This document shows positions 31,417-40,620 of a stretch of DNA of 64,000 nucleotides, piece by piece (the first letter of the stretch is position 1; each line of letters opens with the position of its first letter). The translations under genes were made by a program, and so were the position numbers. The stretch lies in contig CALQIX020000015.1 in NCBI GenBank assembly GCA_943330745.2, forward strand, positions 21,561-85,560, read 5' to 3'. The notes below the pieces were generated by a model. That model was not told where the DNA came from. It did not search any database and saw only the letters and a program-made list of their open reading frames with translations. Source of the DNA: Lishizhenia tianjinensis. GTDB taxonomy: Bacteria > Bacteroidota > Bacteroidia > Flavobacteriales_D > Crocinitomicaceae.

Positions 31417-32090
31417 ATAAAATACAACAACAACATTTTCTGAAGAGGGAATCTCTTGCAAATAATGAACTGGATTTCTTTTTTGAAGTAGTTTTAAAAC
31501 GATTAGGTCAAGAACTTGAGCGACTGAGAGATTCTATTTTTGATAATTATATTTGTCATCCTACAGTATATGAAGATATTTTTGGTTTAAACGAACAAGC
31601 ATGGGTAGGCGTATTGAATAATGCGATTATACGAGCTTTCTCTGATACGGCAAACACATTGCAAGAATTTACTGTTTACAACATTGGTAAAGACAATGTT
31701 GAAATCAGAACTTTTAATGGTAGAGCAGATTTACTTGTACAATGGAAAAATTCGAAAGGTGAAAATGTATATTTATTATTTGAAGCGAAACAAAATCGGG
31801 AATCTGATTTTTCTAAAATGCATGAGGATATTTCAGAATTTATTGAAAAAATATTCGATCAAGGAAATAGTTATATTGATGCGGACAAAGTTTATTATCA
31901 AGATAAATTAGTATTTGTTGTGCCAATTGTTTTTGGTTGGATTAGAGGTGCTGAATTTATTAATAGTGCAAAAGAATATTTTAATAAAAACAATAAACAA
32001 GAAGCTTTCTGTTCACTATATCATGAGTGTAATTCTGGTGCTTGGGTGTACGGTACAGTTTACGATTCAAATGGTAATAAGTTAAAGTAA
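31413..32090 (+). CDS. PD-(D/E)XK nuclease-like protein (cassette gene 2)
   Basis: 225 residues starting at GTG 31413 (GTGA overlap with the previous gene). A helical N-terminus precedes a likely restriction-endonuclease fold: Asp106 in GRADLLVQW and Glu124-x-Lys126 in LLFEAKQ, spaced as in PD-(D/E)XK nucleases, with Glu61 as a possible extra ligand. A C-terminal half with VFVVPIVFGWI and EAFCSLYHECNSGAWVYG follows. No family name is recognised; the motif assignment is mine and needs structure support. The stop overlaps the WYL gene start by 1 bp. Confidence 0.6.
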   Translation: MNKIQQQHFLKRESLANNELDFFFEVVLKRLGQELERLRDSIFDNYICHPTVYEDIFGLNEQAWVGVLNNAIIRAFSDTANTLQEFTVYNIGKDNVEIRTFNGRADLLVQWKNSKGENVYLLFEAKQNRESDFSKMHEDISEFIEKIFDQGNSYIDADKVYYQDKLVFVVPIVFGWIRGAEFINSAKEYFNKNNKQEAFCSLYHECNSGAWVYGTVYDSNGNKLK

Positions 32091-33010
32091 TGTCTAAACG
32101 CGGTTACATATCCCGGTATTTGTTGATTTTAAAAAAACTCAAATCTAAATCGTATTGCTCTTTTGAAGAAATTCAGGAGTATATCGAAAGACAAGTTGAT
32201 TTTTTGCAAATGCAAGATGATTCGCTCATGATTGGTTTTTCTAAAAGAACGTTTCAAAGAGATTTGAAAGAAATCAGAAACAATTTTGGAATAGAAATAG
32301 ATTTTTCTCGATCATTAAAAGGATATTATATTGTTCAAAATGAATTGGAAAATATGAATTTTCAACGAATGTTAGAAGCATTTGACATGTTCAATTCATT
32401 GAATTTAGCTCACGACCTAAAACCCTATGTACATTTAGAATATCATACACCGCAGGGGACAGAGAATTTATATGGGTTATTACACGCCATAAAAAATAAC
32501 TTGCAAATTGAATTTTCGCATAAAAAGTTTTGGGAAGATCGAACTAAAAATCGAAAAGTAGAACCTTATGCTTTGAAAGAATTTAAAAATCGTTGGTATC
32601 TCGTTGCGAAGGATTTGGTCGATAATTCTATAAAAACATTTGGACTTGATCGGCTAACGGAACTGCATATTACCAGAACAAAATTTATTTGTCCGGACAA
32701 CTTTGATGTAAGAGAAAAATTTAGATTTTTCTTTGGTGTCATTAGTCCCAACGAATTATTGCCCGATGAAATTATTTTGTCTTTCGATCCGGATCAAGGT
32801 AGGTTTGTTAAATCACTACCTCTGCACTCAACTCAAGAAATAGTACTTGAAAATGAAGCTGAATTTAGAATAAGACTAAAAATTTGTGTTACACGGGATT
32901 TTGTTATGGAATTGCTTTCTTTTGGGGATTCGGTAAAAGTAATTGAACCAACGTCTCTGAAAAAGAAGGTAAAACAAATCTATAAAAATGCGATTTCTCA
33001 ATACAATTAG
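32090..33010 (+). CDS. WYL-domain transcriptional regulator (cassette gene 3)
   Basis: 306 residues: an N-terminal winged-helix region (RYLLILKKLKSKSYCSFEEIQEY; SKRTFQRDLKEIRNNFGIEI) and a WYL domain with EPYALKEFKNRWYLVAKD and KTFGLDRLTEL, then a C-terminal WCX-like segment. WYL proteins sense ligands, often nucleotides or nucleic acid, and frequently regulate defence systems (BREX, CBASS, phage-response loci). ATG overlaps the nuclease-like gene's stop by one base (TAATG), so the three genes are translationally coupled. The regulator being last in the operon suggests feedback on the cassette itself. Confidence 0.9.
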   Translation: MSKRGYISRYLLILKKLKSKSYCSFEEIQEYIERQVDFLQMQDDSLMIGFSKRTFQRDLKEIRNNFGIEIDFSRSLKGYYIVQNELENMNFQRMLEAFDMFNSLNLAHDLKPYVHLEYHTPQGTENLYGLLHAIKNNLQIEFSHKKFWEDRTKNRKVEPYALKEFKNRWYLVAKDLVDNSIKTFGLDRLTELHITRTKFICPDNFDVREKFRFFFGVISPNELLPDEIILSFDPDQGRFVKSLPLHSTQEIVLENEAEFRIRLKICVTRDFVMELLSFGDSVKVIEPTSLKKKVKQIYKNAISQYN

Positions 33011-33039
33011 TTATTTTTTTTAATTGGAATGATTGAACT

Positions 33040-33072
33040 TTGACGAATCCAAAATTCTTAGACTTATATTTG
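33040..33072 (+). promoter_or_regulatory. Promoter of the radical SAM gene
   Basis: TTG (33040-33042), 22-bp spacer, TATATTTG (33065-33072). The -7 box ends 4 nt before the ATG, so the transcript is predicted to begin at or next to the start codon. Confidence 0.55.
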
Positions 33073-33076
33073 TCGA

Positions 33077-34096
33077 ATGCCCCACCTAAACGACTCCTTT
33101 CAAATAACCAAACACCTAACTATAAGAAGGCTTTGGAATTTGTTGGTGCTGAAAGCGAGTTACCTCATTTCACAGGTTACTAGAAAGGCTTGGCATGTGG
33201 GTAAGCCATTTTCATTGAGTATTGAACCCACTACTGCGTGCAATTTAGGTTGTCCGGAATGCCCAAGTGGATTGAAGCAATTTACAAGACCAACGGGTAA
33301 ACTTGATTTAGAGTTGCATAAATTGATGTTGCAGCAAGTTAAAAAGCATGTATTTTACATCAATTATTATTTTCAAGGAGAACCATTTCTGCATCCTCAA
33401 TTTTTGGATTTGATTAAAGAAGCTAAAAAAGCGAAGATATATACAGCTACTTCCACAAACGCTCACTTCATCACGAAGGAGAAAGCTACCGAAATTGTAA
33501 GATCGGGATTGGATCGTTTGATTATTTCGATTGACGGACTGACACAAGAAACGTATGAGCAATACCGCGTTCATGGTCAACTGGAAAAGGTAATTGAAGG
33601 AAGTAAATACTTGGTTGAAGCGAAAAAGGAACTAAAATCCAAAACCCCGCATTTGATTTTTCAATTTTTAGCCGTTAAACCGAATGAACACGAAATTCCG
33701 GCTGTATTTTCATTGGCTAATGAACTTGAAATTGATGAGGTTCGAATCAAAACAGCTCAATTTTACGAGTTTGAACAAGGAAACCCATTAATGCCAACGA
33801 ATGAAAAGTATAGTCGATACAAACGAACTAGTTCAGGGAAATATGCATTAAAAGGAGACCCCGGAAATCATTGTTGGCGCATGTGGTCCGGAAGCGTACT
33901 CACGTGGGACGGAAAAGTGGTTCCCTGTTGTTTTGATAAAGATGCACAACATGCTATGGGAACATTGAAAGACAAATCCTTTCAAGAAATTTGGCGATCA
34001 GCCAGTTACCAAAATTTCCGTCAAGCTATTTTAACGAATCGTAAAGGAATTGATATTTGTTCCAATTGTTCGGAAGGAACTAAAGTGTGGAATTAG
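33077..34096 (+). CDS. Radical SAM protein with SPASM domain
   Basis: 339 residues. The [4Fe-4S] radical SAM motif C-x3-C-x2-C is at Cys55, Cys59, Cys62 (TACNLGCPEC), followed by barrel segments YYFQGEPFLHPQF, TSTNAHF and RLIISIDGLTQETYEQYR. The C-terminal SPASM region has further cysteines (GNHCWRMWSG, KVVPCCFDKDA, GIDICSNCSEG) that would bind an auxiliary cluster. Members modify peptides or small metabolites; no precursor peptide gene is evident nearby, so the substrate is unknown. It is convergent with murB, overlapping by 4 bp. Confidence 0.92.
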   Translation: MPHLNDSFQITKHLTIRRLWNLLVLKASYLISQVTRKAWHVGKPFSLSIEPTTACNLGCPECPSGLKQFTRPTGKLDLELHKLMLQQVKKHVFYINYYFQGEPFLHPQFLDLIKEAKKAKIYTATSTNAHFITKEKATEIVRSGLDRLIISIDGLTQETYEQYRVHGQLEKVIEGSKYLVEAKKELKSKTPHLIFQFLAVKPNEHEIPAVFSLANELEIDEVRIKTAQFYEFEQGNPLMPTNEKYSRYKRTSSGKYALKGDPGNHCWRMWSGSVLTWDGKVVPCCFDKDAQHAMGTLKDKSFQEIWRSASYQNFRQAILTNRKGIDICSNCSEGTKVWN

Positions 34097-35100
34097 AGAA
34101 TATTCACTTCACGCTCGAGCGTTACTCCAAATTTTTCTTGAATATCTGAAATGATTGCCGAGGATAAATCGTAAATCTGATTTCCAGTAGATCCTCCGTA
34201 ATTCACTAAAACCAATGCTTGTAGTTTGTGTACGCCGCATGTACCAACCGTTTTTCCTTTCCAACCTGCTTGTTCAATTAACCAACCCGCGGCCAGTTTC
34301 TTTTTACCATTTTCAGCTGGATAAACAGGTGCTGAAGGAAACTTTTCTAAAATGGCATCCGCAATGGATGGGGCTACAACCGGATTTTTGAAGAAACTTC
34401 CTGCATTTCCTAACTCTGCTGGATTCGGTAGTTTGGATTGTCTTATTGAGATAACGGCATTACTTACATCGCGAATAGTAGGGGAGGAGATTGCCATTTT
34501 TTGCAATTCCTGTTCAATGGCACCATACGTCGTATTTACACTTCGATTTTTTTCGAGTTTAAAACAAACTTCTGTAATTACATATTGATTTTTTAGCGCC
34601 CGTTTAAAAACGCTTTCTCTATATCCAAACTGACATTCATCCAATGAAAATCGATGTGTTTCTCCAGATTCAATGTGGTACGCAAACAAATGATCAAACA
34701 CATCTTTTATTTCAACTCCATAAGCACCAATGTTTTGCATAGGGCTTGCGCCAACACTGCCTGGAATCAAACTCATATTTTCTATTCCACCAAACTCATT
34801 TTCAACGGCCCACAAAACGAATTCATGCCAATTTTCGCCAGCGCCAATTTTAACTAAAACAGAATCCGGAGTTTCTTCCAAAATGGATTTACCCATAATT
34901 TCGTTTCGTAATACAATCCCATCAAAATCTTGAGTAAGTAGCAAATTACTTCCTCCACCCATAATTAAAAACGGAATTTCCTTGTATTCTTTGAAAATAG
35001 AATCCAGTTCTTGAACAGAGGAAAAACGACTAAAGTATCGAGCTGTTGCTTCTATTCCAAACGTATTCAAGCTTTTTAAACTGGCATTTTGAATTACCAT
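34093..35100 (-). CDS. murB: UDP-N-acetylenolpyruvoylglucosamine reductase
   Basis: 335-residue FAD enzyme that reduces enolpyruvyl-UDP-GlcNAc to UDP-MurNAc for peptidoglycan. Signatures: SLKSLNTFGIEA, FLIMGGGSNLLLT (FAD), ENMSLIPGSVGASPMQNIGAYGVEI, CQFGYRESVFK (the Tyr insert of type I MurB), and GNAGSFFKNP with the catalytic Ser, ending in a Glu-containing EREVNIL. It sits 4 bp after a small gene and is the last gene of the minus-strand run containing bioD and bioA. Confidence 0.97.
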   Translation of the reverse strand: MVIQNASLKSLNTFGIEATARYFSRFSSVQELDSIFKEYKEIPFLIMGGGSNLLLTQDFDGIVLRNEIMGKSILEETPDSVLVKIGAGENWHEFVLWAVENEFGGIENMSLIPGSVGASPMQNIGAYGVEIKDVFDHLFAYHIESGETHRFSLDECQFGYRESVFKRALKNQYVITEVCFKLEKNRSVNTTYGAIEQELQKMAISSPTIRDVSNAVISIRQSKLPNPAELGNAGSFFKNPVVAPSIADAILEKFPSAPVYPAENGKKKLAAGWLIEQAGWKGKTVGTCGVHKLQALVLVNYGGSTGNQIYDLSSAIISDIQEKFGVTLEREVNIL

Positions 35101-35104
35101 AGGA

Positions 35105-35467
35105 TCAAGATTTTAAAAGAAACTCAATGGCAATCCATTGATTTTTCGTTTTTGACACAAGTTTTTTAAAATACTTCTGTTTTTTAAATTTACGCAAATT
35201 GGAAGTGTAAATGCCAAAGGTAATTATTCCTAAAAAAGAGGATAATGTAGAGATTTTAGGTGTGCCATCAATATCAATTTCACTGATTTCTGTCACATGG
35301 GCTGCCACATCATCCTGAGGAGATAATTCCAATAATGTTTGTTTCAATCGCAACGATTGGTCATTAAACTGCCGGACTATTTCCGCATCTAACACTTTTG
35401 ATTTCAACAACTTATTTGCCTTGAAGTCAAGGTCTTTCAGTTCTCGAAATAATTCATCCATTGTCAT
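35105..35467 (-). CDS. Hypothetical protein, 120 residues
   Basis: Not recognised. A soluble, helical, Lys/Leu-rich protein (DELFRELKDLDFKANKLLKSK; RQFNDQSLRLKQTLLELSP) with a short hydrophobic stretch in the middle (LSSFLGIITFGIYTSNL) and a basic C-terminal part. Start is ATG 35467 or 35461; it overlaps the bioA stop by 4 bp and precedes murB by 4 bp, so it is clearly part of the operon. A role linked to biotin or cell wall is only suggested by position. Confidence 0.65.
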   Translation of the reverse strand: MTMDELFRELKDLDFKANKLLKSKVLDAEIVRQFNDQSLRLKQTLLELSPQDDVAAHVTEISEIDIDGTPKISTLSSFLGIITFGIYTSNLRKFKKQKYFKKLVSKTKNQWIAIEFLLKS

Positions 35468-36741
35468 AGCTCCAACTTTTTTATAAAACGCTTAATTACT
35501 GCAAAGATACGATTTTGCTCTGCCTGAGTTAAACAATAAGGCGGATTAACAAAAATTACATTTCCCAATGGACGAATCCAAAGACCATTTCCCAAAAAAT
35601 AATGATACGCTTCATCACGTATCGAATTGAAATAAGAGGATTCCTCAGAAGCTTTTAATTCGATGGCTAAAATAGTTCCAAGTTGCCGTATCTCTCGAAT
35701 TCTTGAACTTGATTCAATTTCCTTAATAAATGTTTGATATCCATTGCTAATGCGTTGAATTGCCGTCCAGGTCTCCTTTTTTTCAAGTAAATCCATGCTG
35801 GCACATGCAGCAGCACAAGCCAAAGGATTTCCCGTGAAAGAATGCCCGTGTAAAAATGCTTTTTGTTTTTCTTCCCCCAAAAACGCATTAAAAATCGATT
35901 TTGTGGCCACCGTTAACCCGAGTGGTAAAACACCTCCTGTTAGGCCTTTTGATAAACAAATGATATCTGGAATTTCTTGGATGTGGTTTAACGCGAACCA
36001 TTTGCCTGTTCTTCCCCATCCTGTCATAACTTCATCAAAGATCACGAGTGTTTGGTATTTTTTAGCCAACTTAACGAGTCCATCCAAAAATTGAGGACTA
36101 TACATTCTCATACCGGAGGAACCTTGTACGAGTGGCTCAACAATCAGCGCAGCATGCTGATTTAATGTTAAAAGTGTTTCTGCTTTTGCTAGTAGTGTTT
36201 CTTCTTTTTCAGGAGTAGGAAAATCTAGAAAATCAACTTGGAAAAACAACGATTCAAATGGTCTATTGAAAACACCCCGTTCGCACACCGACATCGCACC
36301 AAAAGTATCACCGTGATAAGCACCATCAATCGCTAGAATTTTTGTACGTTTTTCGTTTTTGTTATGCCAATATTGAATGGCCATTTTCAATGCAACCTCA
36401 ACTGCAGTTGAACCATCATCTGAAAAGAATACTTTGGATAACGGTTTCGGAAGTTTGTTGGCAACTCTTTCAGCTAATTCGATTGCTTTTACGTGTGTTG
36501 CTCCTGCAAATATGATGTGATCTACTTCCTTAAATTGGGTGTTAATGGCTTTTTGAATGTGTTTATTCCCATGTCCATGAATATTTACCCACCACGATGA
36601 GTTGCAGTCAATATAGGACTTTCCTTTGTCGTCAATCAGTTTTGTTCCTTTGGCCCTAACAATATGTATAGGTGGAGCTTCCGTCTGAACTTGAGTAAAA
36701 GGATGCCAAACATATTCTTTATCTTTTTCAAAAAGAGTCAT
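35464..36741 (-). CDS. bioA: Adenosylmethionine-8-amino-7-oxononanoate aminotransferase
   Basis: 425 residues, a PLP-dependent class III aminotransferase making 7,8-diaminopelargonic acid in biotin synthesis. Features: YVWHPFTQVQ near the N-terminus (BioA-specific), SSWWVNIHGH, FSDDGSTAVEVALKMA, GAYHGDTFGAMSV, VIFDEVMTGWGRTG, and the PLP lysine in CLSKGLTGGVLPLG. The start is ATG 36741, overlapping the bioD stop by 4 bp; an in-frame upstream extension lies inside bioD and is not expected to be used. No bioB or bioF is in the window. Confidence 0.96.
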   Translation of the reverse strand: MTLFEKDKEYVWHPFTQVQTEAPPIHIVRAKGTKLIDDKGKSYIDCNSSWWVNIHGHGNKHIQKAINTQFKEVDHIIFAGATHVKAIELAERVANKLPKPLSKVFFSDDGSTAVEVALKMAIQYWHNKNEKRTKILAIDGAYHGDTFGAMSVCERGVFNRPFESLFFQVDFLDFPTPEKEETLLAKAETLLTLNQHAALIVEPLVQGSSGMRMYSPQFLDGLVKLAKKYQTLVIFDEVMTGWGRTGKWFALNHIQEIPDIICLSKGLTGGVLPLGLTVATKSIFNAFLGEEKQKAFLHGHSFTGNPLACAAACASMDLLEKKETWTAIQRISNGYQTFIKEIESSSRIREIRQLGTILAIELKASEESSYFNSIRDEAYHYFLGNGLWIRPLGNVIFVNPPYCLTQAEQNRIFAVIKRFIKKLEL

Positions 36742-37364
36742 AAAAAAAGTTGTTGAAAGGATGATTCGCGAAGATTTTGCGCTTTTTCTTGAATAAATTC
36801 TGGTGAAAGATTTTCTGTCCAAGGAATATGGAAAAAATGGGTAGTGGGGGCGAAATGACGAATGATAGCCTCAGATTCAGCATTTACATCACCTGTGAAC
36901 ACTATTCCTGCCAAGTCTAATCCTTTTGATTTCAGAAACTCGATTGACAATAACGTGTGATTGATGCTTCCTAAATAAAAACGTGAAACCAAAATGATTG
37001 GTATATTCCAGATTTTTAGTTGGTCCGAAAACAGAAATCCTTCTGAAGTTAAAGGAACCATGAGACCACCAGCGGGTTCGATTAAAAGTTTTTCTGAAGT
37101 GGGTAATATTAATTTACTTGGATCAACCACAATGCCTTCTAATTTTGCTGCTTGATCCGGAGATAAGGGCTCTTGAAAACAATAGGTGTTGGGAAAAATA
37201 CCTATTTCCTTAGTAACAAGGTTAGAAATTGAATGGGAATCATTGTCTTCATTTGCCCCTGATTGAATTGGTTTCCAATAGTCTAATTCAAACGCTTCGC
37301 AAAAAACTGCGCTAACAATTGTTTTGCCAACTTCAGTTCCTATTCCTGCTACAATTACTTTCAT
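36738..37364 (-). CDS. bioD: Dethiobiotin synthetase
   Basis: 208-residue P-loop enzyme that closes the ureido ring of dethiobiotin. The ATP loop is GIGTEVGKT (7-15; the usual first segment is GTDTEVGKT), then WKPIQSGA, and IEPAGGLMVPL. It is directly upstream of bioA with a 4-bp overlap. Upstream, 15 bp away, lies the 760-residue orphan gene, which may be cotranscribed. Confidence 0.93.
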   Translation of the reverse strand: MKVIVAGIGTEVGKTIVSAVFCEAFELDYWKPIQSGANEDNDSHSISNLVTKEIGIFPNTYCFQEPLSPDQAAKLEGIVVDPSKLILPTSEKLLIEPAGGLMVPLTSEGFLFSDQLKIWNIPIILVSRFYLGSINHTLLSIEFLKSKGLDLAGIVFTGDVNAESEAIIRHFAPTTHFFHIPWTENLSPEFIQEKAQNLRESSFQQLFL

Positions 37365-37379
37365 GTGGTTTAAAACAAA

Positions 37380-39662
37380 TTAATAGATTGTTAGTTCTTT
37401 TGGTTTAATTGAAGTTTTGCCAATTTGAATTTTCGTTTTTTGAAATTCATTGTTGAAACGATCAATAATAAACCGCGCTTTTTCAGCTTCATAATTTTTA
37501 GCGACCCATTTAATAAATTCATCCTGGAGTTGTATCATCACTGACTTGGTGCGCAAGGCACTTAAGATATCATTTTTTGTCAGGTCGTATTTTTTACAAA
37601 ATTCTAGTAGGTTTTTATTTTTAATATCGATAGTTGATTTTAATGGGTCCGTAAATGATTCAATTTCAAATACCACACGCCGGTCTGTTTGCACATACAT
37701 GGCTGTTTTTCTCAATTTGGCATAACTCGAATCTGAATTACGCGATAATCCACCATCAATTTCATGTTGATTGACCGCTTTTTTTACTGTGCCATTTACT
37801 AATTCACCAATACCATATCCATTAGTAATAAACTGAAGAGGGATATCACTTTTAATTATTAAATCTGCAATGGTGCGCAGTGATGTCGAATCATTTAGCG
37901 TAAACAGGCCATTTTTTAAATCAAATTTATCTGGGTCGAATTGATCTGACAGATTGAGATTTATTGTGGCAGTTAGTCGTGGATCAACATCTATTTTTGA
38001 AACATGTAGCATAACTTCATCCGAAGTATTTGCCAAGGCATTATCTGGTATAGAAATTAAGCGAACGATGAAATTCTCCGCTTTTTGAGAAGGTCTAAAT
38101 TTAAACTCTTGGGTTCTCAAATCAAAAGAACTTGAATCAGCAAATGTATACAAGGAATCAGCTACAGTAAATGACTGAATATTAATCCCCATTGAGGCTT
38201 TGTAATAATTCAGTTTTTCGGTTGATAGTTTTAGTCTAGTGGTTTCATTATCCTTTTGTTGCTGGTAATAGAAAATTTCTTTTGTTAATTTTTCATAGCT
38301 TTGATAGAGATCGATTAAATCAACCTGTTTTTTTCCTCTTCTCTTCTTTTTTGATTTTATAGTTGGTCGTGCTTGAGAATCTTTATTTTCACTTAAGCCA
38401 TCCATTGCCTTTCTTCTTGCTCGTTTTACTCTCCTAGGTGCTTTCTTTTTTACTGTGACTTTACCACCTTTGAACTGTAGGTATTTCCCTTCTTCTTTCT
38501 GAATTTGCTGATAGACCAACGCACGTTTTTCAACACGCGTTTTGATTTTTTCGTCCAAGCCTTTTTTTCCAGAAATTCGTTCATTTAACTTATCAATTTC
38601 ACTAGTTTCTAATTCCTTAATGACCGAAAGCAAGGTGTTTCCACTTGAAAATGAAGAATCTGGAGAAAGAAATTGCGTGTCGCCCGCGCCAAATAGGATA
38701 TAACTTTTTCCATTTTTTTCGATAACAACGGTTGTTTGTTTACGCGCGTTATACCCCCAAACATCAAAATGTAGATTTGTCACCCGATTAATACCTGTAG
38801 TCGACATGGGAATTGTTGCTATGCGTTCAGGTGAAATTTCTTTAAGGTTGTATGCTTGAATTTGATAAGGAAATAAACCGATTGCTTTTGGTAAGCCTTT
38901 ATTCCATTTCCCAGATAAATTTTTTTCAAATTCTGAAAGTAATCCTGCGGTGCTGCCGCCTTCTCCTGCCGCGACCAAATAACTTTCAAAATCGGATGCT
39001 AGGCCTCCAAGCTGAAGGTAAATTTCGAAACACCTATTTTTGACATACTTATTTACTGAAAGTGAAAAGGCTTGCATTATTTTCCGCTTGTCTTCTTCTG
39101 TATAGTTTTTATATTGCGATAGAAATTCTACTTTATCTTTGAAGGTTCTTGCTGGATCAGTGAAAAAATAAAGTTCTTTATTGGGAGTTATTTTACTTCC
39201 ATTCTTTGAAAGAGCAATCTCAGGTAATTCTGAAATTAAGGAACTTTCAAATTCAAAATAGCGTGGGTTTTCAAAGGTTTTATTTACCAAAAATGATTGT
39301 CGTTTTTCTAACAAAATCTTATTTAGCTCTAAAACAGCCATCTTATTTGCTGCTTCTGCTAAGAGACCCATTGGACCCTTTCCGATTTCTGATTTTCGTA
39401 TGAAGAGATATTCCGGATGATTAATGATGATTTGTTCAATTGAATCGTAGTTCATTTTTCCATCGGGAAACAAAACAGATGGTCCGCTATATTCAAAACA
39501 GCGCCCGAAATTGTACTTTAACGCAGGACTTTTTTGAACGATGTGATATAAACAAGCACGCTCCACTGGCAATAAATTACCATCTTGTTGCACAAGCCCA
39601 ACCCTCGAACATGCGCAAGTGAAAACAATAAAAAATAACAAACGGAAAAAATTCAGACTCAA
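37380..39662 (-). CDS. Large secreted protein of unknown function (760 residues)
   Basis: Not recognised. Starts at TTG 39662 (no in-frame ATG upstream), giving a hydrophobic signal MSLNFFRLLFFIVFTCACS with a lipoprotein-like Cys. Residues 60-340 contain envelope-like globular sequence. Residues 355-395 and 447-485 are charged and helical, flanking a strongly basic segment (401-446: KKKAPRRVKRARRK and SKKKRRGKKQ). The C-terminal third is beta-rich (RLTATINLNLSDQFDPDKFDLKNG). Such Lys/Arg density is odd for an exported protein. bioD lies 15 bp downstream. Confidence 0.6.
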   Translation of the reverse strand: MSLNFFRLLFFIVFTCACSRVGLVQQDGNLLPVERACLYHIVQKSPALKYNFGRCFEYSGPSVLFPDGKMNYDSIEQIIINHPEYLFIRKSEIGKGPMGLLAEAANKMAVLELNKILLEKRQSFLVNKTFENPRYFEFESSLISELPEIALSKNGSKITPNKELYFFTDPARTFKDKVEFLSQYKNYTEEDKRKIMQAFSLSVNKYVKNRCFEIYLQLGGLASDFESYLVAAGEGGSTAGLLSEFEKNLSGKWNKGLPKAIGLFPYQIQAYNLKEISPERIATIPMSTTGINRVTNLHFDVWGYNARKQTTVVIEKNGKSYILFGAGDTQFLSPDSSFSSGNTLLSVIKELETSEIDKLNERISGKKGLDEKIKTRVEKRALVYQQIQKEEGKYLQFKGGKVTVKKKAPRRVKRARRKAMDGLSENKDSQARPTIKSKKKRRGKKQVDLIDLYQSYEKLTKEIFYYQQQKDNETTRLKLSTEKLNYYKASMGINIQSFTVADSLYTFADSSSFDLRTQEFKFRPSQKAENFIVRLISIPDNALANTSDEVMLHVSKIDVDPRLTATINLNLSDQFDPDKFDLKNGLFTLNDSTSLRTIADLIIKSDIPLQFITNGYGIGELVNGTVKKAVNQHEIDGGLSRNSDSSYAKLRKTAMYVQTDRRVVFEIESFTDPLKSTIDIKNKNLLEFCKKYDLTKNDILSALRTKSVMIQLQDEFIKWVAKNYEAEKARFIIDRFNNEFQKTKIQIGKTSIKPKELTIY

Positions 39663-39765
39663 GTATTGCGTTTTTGAAGTAATTTCTCAACTACAATAAT
39701 AACTTAAACTCTTTTAAAAGTTATCATTTTTGTTTTTACTTATCCATACTAAAGTGTGTGTTTTC

Positions 39766-40554
39766 TTATTTGGGTAGTTTGCTAGTCATATCGTTTTTTA
39801 ATCCTTTATAATCCGTTAAATGTAATTTCACATAACCTACCGGAATTTTCGCTTTTACTAGAATTGGAATTTTATTGGCGTCAGCAGTTATCCAGAAATT
39901 CAAATCTTTTTCACTTTTAAAAACACGTCCTGTCTGTACAATTGGAACAAATTTATGGCATTTGTATTTTCCAGATTTAATCTTAATTACTTCATCACCA
40001 ACGTATTTAATTTTCAATGTCCAAATTTCATCATCCATGAAACACTTGAATTGAAATACTTTTCCAACTTTCATGTTTGTGAAATTCATTGTGCGGGCAT
40101 AATAAAAGGAAGAAATCATATCCTGAATTCCACTAGGAACAGCAATCGTTTTTTTTCCATTATACACCGTATTGCGATCTTGATAAAACGTATAGTCTTG
40201 ATTGATTTTATATCCTCCCTCATTTACTCTTCTGTAAAAATACCAAGGTATCAAACTTTTTTTGTCCATATAACTTTCATATTTATCAATCACCTTGTAA
40301 AATGAATTAAATCCGCCAAGCGTTTTTCCAGTACCTTCAACGTGTATCAATTCTCTTCCGCCTCCCTTTACTGTCGTAGATTTCACCATCATTACTACCT
40401 CACCTGCGTCCATTGTTCCATAACTCACGCGGTATTTTAAGTATTCACCGGGAGCAAACGCAGTATTGTTGATTGTTGGGAAATTACTAGGAGTTGAACT
40501 ACTTACCAAGATAAGCGTAAGTGAAATTCCAATGGCGAAAATGATAGTTTTCAT
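39766..40554 (-). CDS. DUF3108 domain protein, secreted
   Basis: 262 residues with a signal peptide (MKTIIFAIGISLTLILVSSS), then a DUF3108 domain: APGEYLKYRVSYGTMDAGEVVMMV, LGGFNSFYKVIDKYESYMDKKSLIPWYFYRR, DMISSFYYARTM and KIPILVKAKIPVGYVKLHLTDYKG. The family is a periplasmic beta-sandwich of unknown function, common in Bacteroidota. It stands alone between divergent and tandem neighbours; no partner is apparent. Confidence 0.85.
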   Translation of the reverse strand: MKTIIFAIGISLTLILVSSSTPSNFPTINNTAFAPGEYLKYRVSYGTMDAGEVVMMVKSTTVKGGGRELIHVEGTGKTLGGFNSFYKVIDKYESYMDKKSLIPWYFYRRVNEGGYKINQDYTFYQDRNTVYNGKKTIAVPSGIQDMISSFYYARTMNFTNMKVGKVFQFKCFMDDEIWTLKIKYVGDEVIKIKSGKYKCHKFVPIVQTGRVFKSEKDLNFWITADANKIPILVKAKIPVGYVKLHLTDYKGLKNDMTSKLPK

Positions 40555-40620
40555 GGTGTTTTTTTTATGGACTTAGCAAAGTATATGCCACGTCACTCAT
40601 TCTTTTTTTATAAATATCTT

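Noticed and set aside
37380..37395. A separate biotin-operon promoter between the 760-residue gene and bioD
   Set aside because: The gap is only 15 bp with no -7 match, so cotranscription is more likely.
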